Assembly (NCBI RefSeq): GCF_900101855.1
Contig: NZ_FMVC01000001.1
Coordinates: 833,965 to 897,964 of the forward strand
DNA: 64,000 nt
DNA from: Flavobacterium anhuiense
Lineage (GTDB): Bacteria > Bacteroidota > Bacteroidia > Flavobacteriales > Flavobacteriaceae
Direction: 5' to 3'
The notes below the pieces were generated by a model. That model saw nothing but the letters and a program-made list of their open reading frames with translations. It was not told the DNA's origin and searched no databases. Each line of letters starts with the position of its first letter. Within the stretch, counting starts at the first letter, position 1. This document shows, piece after piece, positions 52,673 through 61,168 of this stretch. The translations under genes were made by a program, and so were the position numbers.

Positions 52673-54637
52673 TTACAAATCAAATTCATCATCGACAGCC
52701 AAAGAATCTGCTTTGATTGCTGTCGAATCTGGAACTTTTATTTTGATTAACGAACGAGCATTTCCAGAAATGTAAACAGGTAAAATCCCAATGGTATCTT
52801 CAGGAACTAAAAGTCCCCTTCTAAACATCAAATTCTTCAAGAATTTCTGGTTTTTAATGGCGTAATCTTTTAAGTTTCCTTCATCATTAAATTGATACAT
52901 GAATTTTCTTGGTTTCGGAATAATCGTTGCCAAATACAAACATTCATCCACATTTAAGTCAGCTGGGCTTTTTTGGAAATAGAAATGACTCGCTTCTCCA
53001 ATTCCGTACACATTTGGTCCCCATTCAATAATATTGAAATATACTTCCAGCATTCTTTCCTTGCTTACAATTCGGTTGTTTTCCAAAATATAAACCAAAA
53101 GAATTTCTTCAAGCTTTCGCGAAAGCGTTTTTTCTCTAGTCAAGAAAACATTTTTAATCAACTGCATACTAATCGTGCTGGCTCCACGAGAGAATTTCTT
53201 CGTTCTAATGTTTTTTAGAATCGACTGTTTGAAAGCTTCGTTAATGAATCCGCGATGTGAGAAGAAAGAAGGATCTTCCGTTGTCAAAACACATTTTCTC
53301 AAATAAGGAGAAATCTGATCCAAAGGCGTGTAATTCGGATTCGCATTTCCGACCAAAACAGGTCTTTGTAATACATTCTGAATAATCGCACGATATACAA
53401 ATTCACCGTTTAGTTTATTTAAATCGGCTTCGCCATATTTCGTGATTCGTAAATCTTCTTTGTTTAGCTTACTGTCAAAAACAAGTGTGTTTGGTTTGTT
53501 TTTGTTGAATTTGAAATCCAATTTGTAATCAAAATTTCCAGTTGCCTGCATTCCCTGAAAATGAGTAAATAATCCGTCAGGAAGGGAAACGATGAAATCT
53601 TGCGCTTTCATTTTCGGAATGTTTACTTTCAAAGTATAAATGGTGTCTTTTTCAGTATCATACGAAACGTAAGGACGAACTTTGATCTTATTCAGTTGCA
53701 TTGTCGAACTGCTGTCAATAGAAATGAAGCTATCGCCCAATAAGAATCGATAATCAAAACGGGCATTTTTTATCACCACATCTTTGCTCGCAATTTTCGG
53801 ATGATTGATTTTAAGATTGGTAATCGAAGTATAGCCGTCAATATGGAGTTCGCTGCCGCTTTTATCAATATTTTGAACATTCAATCGAATAGAATCAAAA
53901 CTTGCTTTAAGATTGTATCTTTCATCAAGATATGGAACCCGGATGGCTCCAGTATCTAAATTGAAAAATCGAATATCGGCTTTTTTATTTCTTGGATCGG
54001 CAAATCCTTTAATGTTCCAGCGCTGGTCAAAATCTTTTGCTTGAACATGAAGATTGGTTTCGAGTTGTTTATTGCTTAAAACTAGTTTATCTACATCAAT
54101 ATTGGTTTGTTTTCCGTTGTCATCGATTTTGAATTTGAAGTTTTTCAAATCCATATCAGTTGGAACCAAGTTTAAGACTTTAGAAATGATTCTATAAGCA
54201 AACGAAGCATATTTGCGTTTTTCGTTAGATTCTGTTTCTTCGCGGTCTCTTTTTAAGAAAGCATCAAAGTTTCTTTTTTTGCCTTTTTTTACTAATTGAA
54301 TATAGCCATTGTCGACTTTTAAAGTCCCAACCTGAACATCTCCAATTAATAAATTGCTTAAACTGATGCTGGTTTCGACATTTTTTATTTTGACAAGAGT
54401 ATCAGCATTTATTGGAGCCAGAACAACATCTGTCAATTTTATGGTCGATAAACCATCAAAAGAAGCTGATTCTACAGAAAAATTACTGTTGTATTGAACA
54501 GCCATTTTGTGGGTAACTTTTGCAATGGCCTGTTTTAAAAGTGAATTACGAAAATAATACAGTCCAATGCAAAGCACTAAAATTACTATTCCTAGTATTT
54601 TTAATGCCTTGTATATTTTTTGTTTTGGAAAATTCAT
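52673..54637 (-). CDS. AsmA-like domain fused to a GT51 peptidoglycan glycosyltransferase
   Basis: 654 residues. One N-terminal helix (12-29) is followed by an AsmA-like region (about 50-430): DGLSTIKLTDVVLAP, LVKIKNVETSISLSNLLIGD, LKVDNGYIQL. Then comes a GT51 transglycosylase domain (about 440-615): TTEDPSFFSHRGF (catalytic E454), RGASTISMQLIKNVFL, TLSRKLEEILLVYILE and MLEVYFNIIEWGPNVYGIGEA. No transpeptidase domain follows. It polymerises lipid II glycan strands; the AsmA part, usually in lipid transport or envelope roles, is an unusual partner. Confidence 0.85.
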   Translation of the reverse strand: MNFPKQKIYKALKILGIVILVLCIGLYYFRNSLLKQAIAKVTHKMAVQYNSNFSVESASFDGLSTIKLTDVVLAPINADTLVKIKNVETSISLSNLLIGDVQVGTLKVDNGYIQLVKKGKKRNFDAFLKRDREETESNEKRKYASFAYRIISKVLNLVPTDMDLKNFKFKIDDNGKQTNIDVDKLVLSNKQLETNLHVQAKDFDQRWNIKGFADPRNKKADIRFFNLDTGAIRVPYLDERYNLKASFDSIRLNVQNIDKSGSELHIDGYTSITNLKINHPKIASKDVVIKNARFDYRFLLGDSFISIDSSSTMQLNKIKVRPYVSYDTEKDTIYTLKVNIPKMKAQDFIVSLPDGLFTHFQGMQATGNFDYKLDFKFNKNKPNTLVFDSKLNKEDLRITKYGEADLNKLNGEFVYRAIIQNVLQRPVLVGNANPNYTPLDQISPYLRKCVLTTEDPSFFSHRGFINEAFKQSILKNIRTKKFSRGASTISMQLIKNVFLTREKTLSRKLEEILLVYILENNRIVSKERMLEVYFNIIEWGPNVYGIGEASHFYFQKSPADLNVDECLYLATIIPKPRKFMYQFNDEGNLKDYAIKNQKFLKNLMFRRGLLVPEDTIGILPVYISGNARSLIKIKVPDSTAIKADSLAVDDEFDL

Positions 54638-54657
54638 AGAAGGAAAGGTATTTGAAA

Positions 54658-56019
54658 TCAGCCAAAAAGAATGCTGGCAACATCTTCAATTTTTGCAACA
54701 AGTTCAATTTTAATTCCCGTATTCTTTAAAGCTATTTTATTATATTTAGAAACAAAGATAGTATCGAAACCTAATTTTTCAGCTTCCTGAATACGCTGAT
54801 CCACACGATTTACAGGACGGATTTCACCGGATAAACCAACTTCGCCAGCAAAGCAGAAACCTTTTCCAACCGGAATGTCTTCGTTAGAAGATAAAATTGC
54901 GGCAACAACGGCCAAGTCAATTGCAGGATCATCAACAGAAATTCCTCCGGTAACATTCAGGAAAACATCTTTTGCGCCTAAACGGAATCCAGCTCTTTTT
55001 TCTAAAACAGCCAAAATCATGTTTAGCCTTTTGGCATTGTAACCTGTTGTGCTTCGCTGAGGAGTTCCGTAAACTGCGGTGCTAACCAAAGATTGTATTT
55101 CAATCATCAACGGCCGCATGCCTTCTAGAGTTGTTGCAATTGCAGTTCCCGAAAGTTCTTCGTCTTTATGGGAAATCAGAATTTCAGAAGGATTGCTTAC
55201 TTCGCGTAAACCGCTTCCCAGCATTTCATAAATACCAAGTTCGGAAGTTGAACCAAAACGGTTTTTAAGCGAACGCAAAATTCTATAGATATGATTTCTA
55301 TCTCCTTCAAATTGAAGAACGGTGTCAACCATATGTTCTAAAATTTTTGGCCCTGCGATATTTCCGTCTTTGGTAATATGGCCAATTAAAATTACTGGAA
55401 TGTTGCTTTCTTTAGCAAATTTGATCAACTCTGCCGTGGTTTCGCGAATCTGGGAAATGCTTCCCGCTGTAGATTCGATATAATCGGTATGTAAGGTCTG
55501 AATCGAGTCGATAATGACTACTTCAGGCTCAATGGTTTCAATCTGTTTGAAGATGTTTTGCGTTTTGGTTTCAGTAAGAATATAGCAGTTGTCGCTGTTT
55601 GGCGTAATTCTTTCTGCACGCATTTTTATCTGTTTCTGGCTTTCTTCTCCAGAAACGTATAATGTCTTATAAGGTAGTTTTAACGAAACTTGAAGCAAAA
55701 GTGTACTTTTTCCGATGCCGGGTTCACCACCTAAAAGTGTTAAAGATCCAGGAACAAGTCCGCCACCCAAAACACGATTCAATTCGCTGTCGGTTGTGTC
55801 CATGCGGACTTCCTGTGTGGAATCAATTTCGTTAATTTTTAAAGGCTTTGGTGCTTTGCTTGTTGGAGTAGGCTCGCTTTTCCAAGCTACTTTATCCTGT
55901 TTCTGGATAATTTCTTCGGCAATCGTATTCCATTCTTTGCACGCGTTGCATTGCCCTTGCCATTTGGCATATTGGGTTCCGCAGTTTTGGCAGAAAAAGG
56001 AAGTTTTAACTTTTGACAT
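54658..56019 (-). CDS. radA: DNA repair protein RadA
   Basis: 453 residues. An N-terminal zinc finger (C10, C13, C24, C27) is followed by a RecA-like ATPase, with Walker A GGEPGIGKST (97-106) and the RadA-specific KNRFGSTSELG. The C-terminal Lon-like domain follows from about 300. It drives branch migration during recombination. The start overlaps the stop of the upstream esterase gene by one base (TAATG). Confidence 0.96.
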   Translation of the reverse strand: MSKVKTSFFCQNCGTQYAKWQGQCNACKEWNTIAEEIIQKQDKVAWKSEPTPTSKAPKPLKINEIDSTQEVRMDTTDSELNRVLGGGLVPGSLTLLGGEPGIGKSTLLLQVSLKLPYKTLYVSGEESQKQIKMRAERITPNSDNCYILTETKTQNIFKQIETIEPEVVIIDSIQTLHTDYIESTAGSISQIRETTAELIKFAKESNIPVILIGHITKDGNIAGPKILEHMVDTVLQFEGDRNHIYRILRSLKNRFGSTSELGIYEMLGSGLREVSNPSEILISHKDEELSGTAIATTLEGMRPLMIEIQSLVSTAVYGTPQRSTTGYNAKRLNMILAVLEKRAGFRLGAKDVFLNVTGGISVDDPAIDLAVVAAILSSNEDIPVGKGFCFAGEVGLSGEIRPVNRVDQRIQEAEKLGFDTIFVSKYNKIALKNTGIKIELVAKIEDVASILFG

Positions 56020-57173
56020 TATTTACTTTTTTTAGCAAGTGTATTCATTTCGTCAATTTTCTCATACATCAAGTCTTTGTTCAAATCACCAATTGGCTCC
56101 ATTTGCGAAGCGTTTTGGTATTTTTTTGAAGCATGTTTAGGATCACCCATTTTTTCGTACATCAAACCTAATTCATATTCTCCCAACATGGCTTTTGGAT
56201 AATTTACATTTCCAATTTCAGCCATTTTTCCCAATTCATCATAAGCGTTTCTCTTTAAAATAAGATTTTCCATTACTTTGAAATCGCTCATTCGAACTGG
56301 AATTTGAACTCCTAAAACTTCAGACATTGTTGCATATTTTTTTTCTAAATATTCTGCATAACCTGTTTGAAGAACTGCAATTTTGTCGTTGTATTCGGCA
56401 GAATTTATAGGTCTGTATACTTCAAAAATCTGGTACAATGCACTTGGTATAGAATGCAAAACTTCTGTATAATGTGTTGCACCTTTGAATACATCGTATT
56501 TATAATTCACTAACGGATTATTGGCAATTTTAATATTGCTGTTTAATTTATCTATCGGTTCTTTAATTTTCTTAATATCACCTTCTCCAGCAGAAAGGTA
56601 ATAGAAAATTGGGCTTTTTATTTTAGCAAACTTCTCAGCAATACGCACTTCCATTTTTGGGGCAAGTTCTGGGCTTAGACAGATGTAGGCATTAAAAAGC
56701 GGAATTTCTTTGTACAAATAAAAATTAGCAAAACTTGCCGTTACATCATGACCAGCAATTAGTCTGAAAGGTGAGGTGCGGTATTTTTTTTCAATGTATG
56801 GAATTAATTCTGCTCCAATGAATTCGAAAAATTTTGCTCCTTTTTCAAAAGGAAGACCTTCATTTTGATCAATTGTTGTGTCATCGTAGCGTTCTTCATC
56901 TTTGTTTTGATGAATTCCGATGATAATCATTTCTGGAATATCATCCCAATAAGTTCCATAACTTACGGCTCCAGAAAATGGATCAAATAAGTAATCTCCA
57001 TCCAATAAATAAAGAACAGGATATTTTTTGTCTTTGTTTGCTTCATAAGAAGCAGGAAGTCCAATCGTAATTCTACGTTCTTCTCCCAGTTTTTCTGATT
57101 TAATATTATCGAACGTTTTTTGGGCAAACGACGAGAACGAAATCAAAAGTGTCAGTAGGTAAACTTTTTTCAT
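56019..57173 (-). CDS. Exported alpha/beta-hydrolase (esterase D-like) with Asp at the nucleophile position
   Basis: 384 residues from the ATG at 57173 (MKKVYLLTLLISFSSFAQ, a signal peptide); a second ATG lies four codons upstream. KYPVLYLLDGDYLFDPFSG and PEMIIIGIHQNKDEERYDD are the esterase D/IroE-like core. The nucleophile elbow, normally GHSxGG, reads RLIAGHDVTASFANF, with Asp in place of Ser. The C-terminus (about 320-370) is helical and TPR-like. It is either a pseudo-esterase or an enzyme with a changed mechanism. It is translationally coupled to radA. Confidence 0.82.
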   Translation of the reverse strand: MKKVYLLTLLISFSSFAQKTFDNIKSEKLGEERRITIGLPASYEANKDKKYPVLYLLDGDYLFDPFSGAVSYGTYWDDIPEMIIIGIHQNKDEERYDDTTIDQNEGLPFEKGAKFFEFIGAELIPYIEKKYRTSPFRLIAGHDVTASFANFYLYKEIPLFNAYICLSPELAPKMEVRIAEKFAKIKSPIFYYLSAGEGDIKKIKEPIDKLNSNIKIANNPLVNYKYDVFKGATHYTEVLHSIPSALYQIFEVYRPINSAEYNDKIAVLQTGYAEYLEKKYATMSEVLGVQIPVRMSDFKVMENLILKRNAYDELGKMAEIGNVNYPKAMLGEYELGLMYEKMGDPKHASKKYQNASQMEPIGDLNKDLMYEKIDEMNTLAKKSK

Positions 57174-57378
57174 GATTTGTGGCATTTCAGTAAATTAAAA
57201 AGTATTGGAAAATAGTGTAGCAATATACTATTTTATTTGCTTCTTTCTTAAATGGGGTAAAAATTGAAGCACAGTGTTTTAGCGTCAGAATCTTTTTTGG
57301 ATTGAGACAAAAGAAGAATACTTTGTGCAAAAATAGCTTTTGACAAAGAAAGTAAATTCTTAAAAAGAAAGAATTGGT

Positions 57379-57729
57379 TTAGGTTAAAGAATTGTCATTT
57401 TCATTAGGGAAAATAATCCACGGTTTGAAGGTTTTCGCTTCTTCAAAGTCCAATGTTGCGTAAGAAATGATAATGATGATGTCATCTTTCTGAACTTTTC
57501 TTGCAGCTGGACCATTCAAAGTGATTTCGCCTGAATTTTTCTCACCCTTAATAGCGTAAGTTTCAAAACGTTCGCCATTATTAATGTTAACAATAGATAC
57601 TTTTTCGCCTTCAATAATATTTGAAGCTTCTAGTAATGTTTCATCAATAGTAATGCTGCCAATATAATTTAAATCGGCTCCAGTTACTTTAACACGATGA
57701 ATTTTTGATTTTATAACTTGAATTTGCAT
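57379..57729 (-). CDS. panD: Aspartate 1-decarboxylase
   Basis: 116 residues. It makes beta-alanine for pantothenate. The self-cleavage site is in NYIGSITID (G24-S25), which gives the pyruvoyl group. KSKIHRVKVTGADL and NGPAARKVQKDDIIIIISYA are typical. It lies 14 bases after panC on the same strand, so the pair supplies pantothenate. Confidence 0.96.
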   Translation of the reverse strand: MQIQVIKSKIHRVKVTGADLNYIGSITIDETLLEASNIIEGEKVSIVNINNGERFETYAIKGEKNSGEITLNGPAARKVQKDDIIIIISYATLDFEEAKTFKPWIIFPNENDNSLT

Positions 57730-57743
57730 GATGCAAAGTTAGA

Positions 57744-58592
57744 TTAATTTAATGAAATGGTGTCTATCAGTCTTATAGAATTAACAAATACCGCTATAAA
57801 TGCGCGATATTTTTTGTCATTCTCTTTTTGATTGATAGGTAAAAGTGTAGATTCGTCAGCAATAACAAAATATTCCAGTTCAAACTCTTTGTTGCCTTTG
57901 AAAGAATTTTCCACAAATTCGATTGTTTCTTGCGGGCTATTATTTTGAAAAATCTCTTTTGCTTCAGTCAAGGTTTTGTAGATAATTGAAGCGTCTTTTC
58001 TTTCCTGAGATGTTAAACGTTCATTACGTGAACTCATTGCTAGCTCATTTTCTTCTCTAAAAATAGGACATCCCACAATGTTTACCGGTAATCCTGTTTT
58101 TTCGACTAATTTTTTAACAATTTGAAGTTGCTGAAAATCTTTTTCTCCAAAATAAGCATTTGTTGGGGTTACAATTTCAAAAAGTCTTTTCACGATTGTT
58201 CCAACCCCATTAAAATGACCAGGTCTGAATTTTCCTTCCATCTGGTTTTCTAATCCGTCAAAATCGAAAGTCTGCGAAACGGTATTTCCTTCATAAATAT
58301 CATCAACAGAAGGAGCGTATAAAATGATTTTGTCACTTAATGTACGCATTTTCTTAACATCTTCTTCTAGTGTCCTAGGATATTTTGCTAAATCTTCCGG
58401 GTTGTTAAACTGTGTTGGATTGACAAAAATGCTCACTACTGTGTCGTCGTTTTCTTTTAGCGAACGTTGCATTAAAGCCAAATGTCCTTGGTGTAAAGCG
58501 CCCATTGTTGGTACAAATCCGATAGTTGAATTTGCGGTTTTGATAGTTTTAAGATAGGCTATCAACGCTGCTTTACTGTAGAAAATATGCAT
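57744..58592 (-). CDS. panC: Pantothenate synthetase
   Basis: 282 residues from the ATG at 58592 (MHIFYSKAALIAYLKTIK); the longer frame starts ten codons earlier. GFVPTMGALHQGHLALMQRS is the HIGH-like ATP-binding motif, VSIFVNPTQFNNPEDLAKYPR binds pantoate, and SSRNERLT is the KMSKS-like loop. It joins pantoate and beta-alanine. It is cotranscribed with panD and divergent from the glycogen-synthase-like gene. Confidence 0.96.
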   Translation of the reverse strand: MHIFYSKAALIAYLKTIKTANSTIGFVPTMGALHQGHLALMQRSLKENDDTVVSIFVNPTQFNNPEDLAKYPRTLEEDVKKMRTLSDKIILYAPSVDDIYEGNTVSQTFDFDGLENQMEGKFRPGHFNGVGTIVKRLFEIVTPTNAYFGEKDFQQLQIVKKLVEKTGLPVNIVGCPIFREENELAMSSRNERLTSQERKDASIIYKTLTEAKEIFQNNSPQETIEFVENSFKGNKEFELEYFVIADESTLLPINQKENDKKYRAFIAVFVNSIRLIDTISLN

Positions 58593-58654
58593 TGAGGTAT
58601 TATTAAAATTTAGTGCAAACATAATATATTAGTTATAAACTGCATAAAATTTTG

Positions 58655-58662
58655 TAATTTTG
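58655..58662 (+). promoter_or_regulatory. Putative -7 element of the glycogen-synthase-like gene
   Basis: TAATTTTG matches TAnnTTTG, 37 bases upstream of the ATG. No TTG is found at the usual -33 distance. Confidence 0.45.
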
Positions 58663-58699
58663 CGACGTTTTTATTACCAAAATTAAGTAAAATACTATT

Positions 58700-59506
58700 A
58701 TGAAAGATAAGAGGATATTATACGTATCATCTGAAGTCGTGCCTTATTTGGCTGAAAATGAGGTTTCTTTAATGTCTTATGACGTTCCGAAAATGATTAA
58801 TGACCAAGGCGGTCAGATAAGAATTTTCATGCCAAGATATGGGAATATCAATGAGAGAAGACACCAATTGCATGAAGTGATTAGACTTTCAGGGATGAAT
58901 TTGGTAGTGAATGACTTAGACATGCCATTGATTATTAAAGTAGCATCGATTCCAAAAGAAAGAATCCAGGTCTATTTTATTGATAATGATGAATATTTCA
59001 AACGCAAAGCTACTTTTACTGACGAAGAAGGTGCTTTGTACCCTGATAATGACGAAAGAGCTATTTTCTTTGCAAAAGGTGTTGTAGAGACGGTTAAAAA
59101 ATTGAACTGGGTTCCAGATATTATACATGTTCATGGCTGGCTAGCAGCAATGCTGCCAATTTATATGAAGCATTATTATAAACATGAAGCATTGTTTTCT
59201 GAAACTAAAATCATCACTTCTGTTTACGGACAATCGTTTGATGAAAATTTAGATTTAGAAATGATCAATAAAGTTAAATTTGACGGTGTTCCTCATGAAG
59301 CTGTATCAGATTTAGAAACTCCAAATTACGAGAATGTTTTAAAAGCTAGCATCTTACATTCTGACGGTGTAATTATTGCATCAGAAAATGTTTCTCCAAG
59401 TTTAACAAAATTTATAGAATCTTCAGGAAAACCTTTTTTACCTTTCGCCGGGAAAGATGGATTTGCTGACGCTTATACAAATTTCTACAGAACATTTGGA
59501 CTTTAA
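58700..59506 (+). CDS. Short glycogen/starch synthase-like protein (GT5 N-terminal domain only)
   Basis: 268 residues. RILYVSSEVVPYLAENEVSLMSYDVPKMINDQGGQIRIFMPRY matches the N-terminal GT5 domain, including the sequence context of the ADP-glucose-binding KxGG loop, though lysine and both glycines of that loop are replaced (AENEV). DIIHVHGWLAAMLPIYMK is also typical. The C-terminal GT-B half, which holds most of the sugar-nucleotide site, is absent. Catalysis as glycogen synthase is therefore doubtful. It lies 21 bases upstream of the DUF4270 gene on the same strand. Confidence 0.8.
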   Translation: MKDKRILYVSSEVVPYLAENEVSLMSYDVPKMINDQGGQIRIFMPRYGNINERRHQLHEVIRLSGMNLVVNDLDMPLIIKVASIPKERIQVYFIDNDEYFKRKATFTDEEGALYPDNDERAIFFAKGVVETVKKLNWVPDIIHVHGWLAAMLPIYMKHYYKHEALFSETKIITSVYGQSFDENLDLEMINKVKFDGVPHEAVSDLETPNYENVLKASILHSDGVIIASENVSPSLTKFIESSGKPFLPFAGKDGFADAYTNFYRTFGL

Positions 59507-59527
59507 ATTTTAATTTTATTATTAGAC

Positions 59528-61159
59528 ATGTATAAAACTTCTTTTTTTAAGAAATCTCTTTTGGCTGTAATGGCTGTTTTTCTATATTCTTGCGACAAAG
59601 ATTTTAATGCGATTGGTGATGGTTTGGTTGGAGATGATCACTTTGGACTTGAATCCGAAAAATATGATGTTTTAGCTTTTAATCAAGAAGTTACTCCTAT
59701 TCAGTCGAATAGTATGACGCCAAATGCTCTTGGTATTTTTGATAATCCACTTTTTGGAACTACAACTGCTAATTTCGTAACCCAGGTTGGTCTTGTTTCT
59801 TATTCTCCAACAATTGGAGAGTCTCCTGTAATTGAAAGTGCTGTACTTGAAATTCCGTATTACAGTCATGTAACGGCTACAGATAACGAAGGGAATAGTA
59901 CATATGAACTAGATTCTATTTATGGAGATAAAAATGGAAAGTTGAAGTTAAGCGTTTACGAGTCTGGAATCCAGATGAGAACTAGTTACTTCAGTGGAGG
60001 CAGTCAATTGCCGCAGTTTTATTATACAGATCAAAATGCTGAATTTAATAATAAAAAAGTAGGAGCAAGATTAAACGATGGAGATATCTTGCAAAATGAT
60101 GAGTTCTTTTTTGATGCAAAAGAAATTGTTATAAAAACAATTGATCCTGATACTAAAAAAGAAACAACTGAAAGGAAAAAACCTCAAATGACGCTACAGC
60201 TTAATAAGGATTTTTTCCAAAGTAAGATATTAAACGCGGCTACCACGAAACTTTCTGCAGAGGATGTTTTTCAGGAGTATTTTAGAGGTTTGTATTTTAA
60301 TGTTGAAAGATCTGGATCAAATCCTGCTAATATGGCCTTGATGAATTTTAGCGAAGGTAAAGTTACAATTAAATACAAAGCAAAAACAGAGTCTACAACA
60401 GACGATGCCAATGCTACAGAAGAAAAGACAATTGTTTTGAATTTAAAGGGCCTTTCGTCAGCGACCAGTAGTACGGCCAATTTTCTTGAAGATGTCCGAA
60501 ATCCAGATTTTGCGAGCGCTATAACTACAAATGTAAACAAAACAGAAGGGGATGAAAAGCTTTATTTAAAAGGAGGTCAAGGATCTTTGGCTGTTGTAAG
60601 GCTTTTTAATCCGACGGATGTATTGAGTTATAATTCTAAAGGTGAGCCAGTAAGTGGGGCAAATGGAGTTCCTGATCAATTAGATGAGCTTAGAAGCAAC
60701 TCTGCTGTTAAGTATTGGAAGGTTAATGAGGCTAATTTGGTTTTTTATATTGATGCTGATAAAATGGCCGGTACAGAGGAGCCAAATAGAGTGTATCTGT
60801 ATGATTTGACAAATAATGCTATTTTGGCAGACTATTCTACAGATGCAGTATCTGCATATGGAGGGCTAATTAGTCTAGGTTCTGATAAAAGAGGTAAAAG
60901 TTATAAAATTAGAATTACAAGCCATATTCGTAACTTGATTAAAGATGCGACGGCTAAAAATGTTGATTTAGGACTGGTGGTTTCCCAAAGCCCGACAACA
61001 ATTGCGTTTAATGCGTTGAAGAATAAAAATGATATCATGGCGGCAGTGCCAAGAACATCACTTCTAAATCCTTTGGGTACAATTTTATATGGAGGAAAAG
61101 CATCTATTCCAGAAGATAAAAGATTGAAACTTGAAGTATACTATACGAAACCAAATTAA
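59528..61159 (+). CDS. DUF4270 lipoprotein
   Basis: 543 residues. The signal peptide ends at a lipobox (LAVMAVFLYSCDKDFNAIG, C21). The body is strand-rich, with VFQEYFRGLYFNVERSGSNPANMALMNFSEGKVTIKY and the C-terminal RLKLEVYYTKPN typical of DUF4270. The family is confined to Bacteroidota, surface or outer-membrane located, function unknown. Between the glycogen-synthase-like gene and glmS (9 bases), it probably belongs to one operon. Confidence 0.9.
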   Translation: MYKTSFFKKSLLAVMAVFLYSCDKDFNAIGDGLVGDDHFGLESEKYDVLAFNQEVTPIQSNSMTPNALGIFDNPLFGTTTANFVTQVGLVSYSPTIGESPVIESAVLEIPYYSHVTATDNEGNSTYELDSIYGDKNGKLKLSVYESGIQMRTSYFSGGSQLPQFYYTDQNAEFNNKKVGARLNDGDILQNDEFFFDAKEIVIKTIDPDTKKETTERKKPQMTLQLNKDFFQSKILNAATTKLSAEDVFQEYFRGLYFNVERSGSNPANMALMNFSEGKVTIKYKAKTESTTDDANATEEKTIVLNLKGLSSATSSTANFLEDVRNPDFASAITTNVNKTEGDEKLYLKGGQGSLAVVRLFNPTDVLSYNSKGEPVSGANGVPDQLDELRSNSAVKYWKVNEANLVFYIDADKMAGTEEPNRVYLYDLTNNAILADYSTDAVSAYGGLISLGSDKRGKSYKIRITSHIRNLIKDATAKNVDLGLVVSQSPTTIAFNALKNKNDIMAAVPRTSLLNPLGTILYGGKASIPEDKRLKLEVYYTKPN

Positions 61160-61168
61160 TAAATATAT

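Noticed and set aside
61100-61168. Possible glmS ribozyme upstream of glmS
   Set aside because: Only nine bases separate DUF4270 from glmS, leaving no room for the ribozyme, and no core motif is present.
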